Source: JAZRWQ01 sp045599805
Lineage (GTDB): Bacteria; Bacillota; Clostridia; Oscillospirales; UMGS1783
Assembly: GCA_045599805.1 (NCBI GenBank)
Contig: JAZRWQ010000011.1
Coordinates: 1-14,853, forward strand
Length of the DNA stretch: 14,853 nt
Direction of reading: 5' to 3'
Below, piece after piece: positions 13,975-14,853 of the stretch; the stretch's first letter is position 1; each line of letters starts with the position of its first letter. The notes under the pieces are model-generated. The model did not search any database. It was not told where the DNA came from and saw nothing but the letters and a program-made list of their open reading frames with translations. A program made the translations under genes and the position numbers.

Positions 13975-13998
13975 CGGTCTGCGCTATTTTTACATCCC

Positions 13999-14646
13999 TT
14001 AAGTCATCTTCTCTTGTTTGATCTTGCGGTCTATGACGTGGCGGGAAGATAATTCTTTGTGAATATCCTCCAAAGAAATGCCCGCCTCAATCATAAGCAC
14101 CATAAGGTGATAGAGCAGATCGGATATTTCATAGACGGTTTCCTTTTTATCCTCTGCCTTGGCGGCGATTATTACCTCGGTGGATTCCTCGCCCACCTTT
14201 TTAAGAATCTTGTCAAGTCCCTTTTCATAAAGATAGGTGGTATATGAGCCCTCCTTCTTTTCGGTCTTTCTGCCCTTTATGAGCTCATATAGCTGCTCAT
14301 AGGAAAACTCTTTGCGGTTTTCGCTCTCATATACGGGATTTTCGAAGCAGGAAAAGGTGCCGAGATGGCAGGCGGGCCCGTCGGGCTCGACTAAAACTAC
14401 GAGGGCGTCCTTATCGCAGTCGGCGGTGATGGAAACTATGTGCTGGAAGTTGCCGCTTGTTTCGCCCTTCAGCCACAGCTCCTGACGCGAACGGCTCCAG
14501 AAGCAGGTAAGCTCCTTTTCCATGGAGATTTTAAGACTTTCCTTATTCATGTAGGCAAGGGTGAGCACCCGTTTGGATACGGCATCCACCACTATTGCGG
14601 GGATAAGTCCCTTTTCGTCAAATTTAAGTTCATCAATGTTTATCAT
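13999..14646 (-). CDS. hisIE: HisIE: phosphoribosyl-AMP cyclohydrolase / phosphoribosyl-ATP pyrophosphatase
   Basis: 215-residue bifunctional enzyme for steps two and three of histidine synthesis. HisI domain (about 1-105): WSRSRQELWLKGETSGNFQ (50-68), the metal-binding DCDKDAL (76-82) with D76, D78 and D80, and the zinc cysteines in CHLGTFSCF (93-101). HisE domain (about 113-210): GSYTTYLYEKGLDKILKKVG (133-152), EESTEVIIAAK (153-163) and EISDLLYHLMVLM (173-185), the acidic residues binding magnesium. The arrangement and length are normal for the fused form. The ATG follows the hisF stop by nine bases, with AAGGAG overlapping that stop, so they are co-transcribed and the pair ends the operon. 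A terminator follows. Confidence 0.97.
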   Translation of the reverse strand: MINIDELKFDEKGLIPAIVVDAVSKRVLTLAYMNKESLKISMEKELTCFWSRSRQELWLKGETSGNFQHIVSITADCDKDALVVLVEPDGPACHLGTFSCFENPVYESENRKEFSYEQLYELIKGRKTEKKEGSYTTYLYEKGLDKILKKVGEESTEVIIAAKAEDKKETVYEISDLLYHLMVLMIEAGISLEDIHKELSSRHVIDRKIKQEKMT

Positions 14647-14655
14647 AACTGCTCC

Positions 14656-14853
14656 TTATATTCTTGCCGGAATACCGTGTTTCTTCATTTCGTTTTTAAG
14701 GTCTGAAATTTTAACCTCGCCGAAGTGGAATATCGAGGCGGCAAGGCCTGCGTCCACCTTCGGCAGAGCTTTGAAAAGGGTTATGAAATCCTCTATGCAG
14801 CCGGCGCCGCCCGAGGCTATGACGGGCACGCTTACGGCATTGCAGACGGCATC
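14656..14853 (-). CDS. hisF: HisF, imidazole glycerol phosphate synthase cyclase subunit (C-terminal part only)
   Basis: The last 65 codons are present; the rest lies beyond the right edge. HisF joins ammonia delivered by HisH to PRFAR, giving imidazole glycerol phosphate and AICAR. Seen: VPVIASGGAG, the phosphate-binding strand and loop of the second half-barrel; LAASIFHFGE, the family's second phosphate-loop motif; and the closing GIPARI, near the usual GIPVR end. The reading frame is intact to the stop at 14656-14658. It is followed closely by hisIE. Confidence 0.95.
   Translation of the reverse strand, partial: DAVCNAVSVPVIASGGAGCIEDFITLFKALPKVDAGLAASIFHFGEVKISDLKNEMKKHGIPARI

Overview
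This 14.85 kb window looks like an ordinary chromosomal stretch from an uncultured or little-studied Firmicute of the class Clostridia, probably near Oscillospiraceae/Ruminococcaceae. The support is the mnmG-rsmG-(ParB/Noc-type) gene order, strong GGAGG-like ribosome binding sites, SigA-like promoters with 17-nt spacers, and Firmicute-type protein sequences. This placement is inference, because there is no rRNA or tRNA in the window. No phage, CRISPR array, insertion sequence or obvious genomic island is visible.

Layout. (1) 1-3514: 3' part of mnmG, rsmG and a DUF3592 membrane protein, tightly spaced and closed by a hairpin terminator. (2) 3638-4540: a ParB/Spo0J/Noc-type DNA-binding gene without a neighbouring parA, convergent with a small secreted/membrane protein gene (4537-4965, minus); both share a bidirectional terminator. 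(3) 5073-8699: an 896-residue one-polypeptide amino-acid ABC transporter (substrate-binding lobes, permease, ATPase and an RsbW/GHKL-like tail), then a TM1586-type nitroreductase and a strong terminator. (4) 8678-8917: on the minus strand, an open frame without a start codon that resembles the N-terminus of carbon-starvation protein CstA; I read it as a gene remnant. (5) 8926-10885: a sugar-kinase-like phosphotransferase (minus) divergent from a DeoC-family aldolase that lacks the usual phosphate-binding motif, each with its own consensus promoter. (6) 10919-12052: a terminator, then a promoter set among ATTCGG repeats, driving an HTH + GHKL ATPase + STAS-like (DUF4325) regulator. (7) 12132-13571: an MBL-fold hydrolase and an Sfp-type 4'-phosphopantetheinyl transferase, translationally coupled. 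(8) 13572-13998: a repeat-rich intergenic region with two heptamer tandem arrays, a 46-nt direct repeat, a 16-bp hairpin and two terminators. (9) 13999-14853: the end of a histidine operon on the minus strand (hisF 3' part, hisIE).

How the genes fit together. Regions 1 and 2 are housekeeping (tRNA U34 modification, 16S rRNA methylation, nucleoid-linked DNA binding). Region 3 is amino-acid uptake. Region 5 may be sugar or nucleoside salvage. Region 6 is signalling. The best candidates for under-described biology are the HTH-GHKL-STAS regulator with its repeat-flanked promoter, the transporter with an apparently permuted substrate-binding module and a kinase-like tail, and the phosphate-site-deficient DeoC homologue. 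I found no clearly new multi-gene defence or mobile system.
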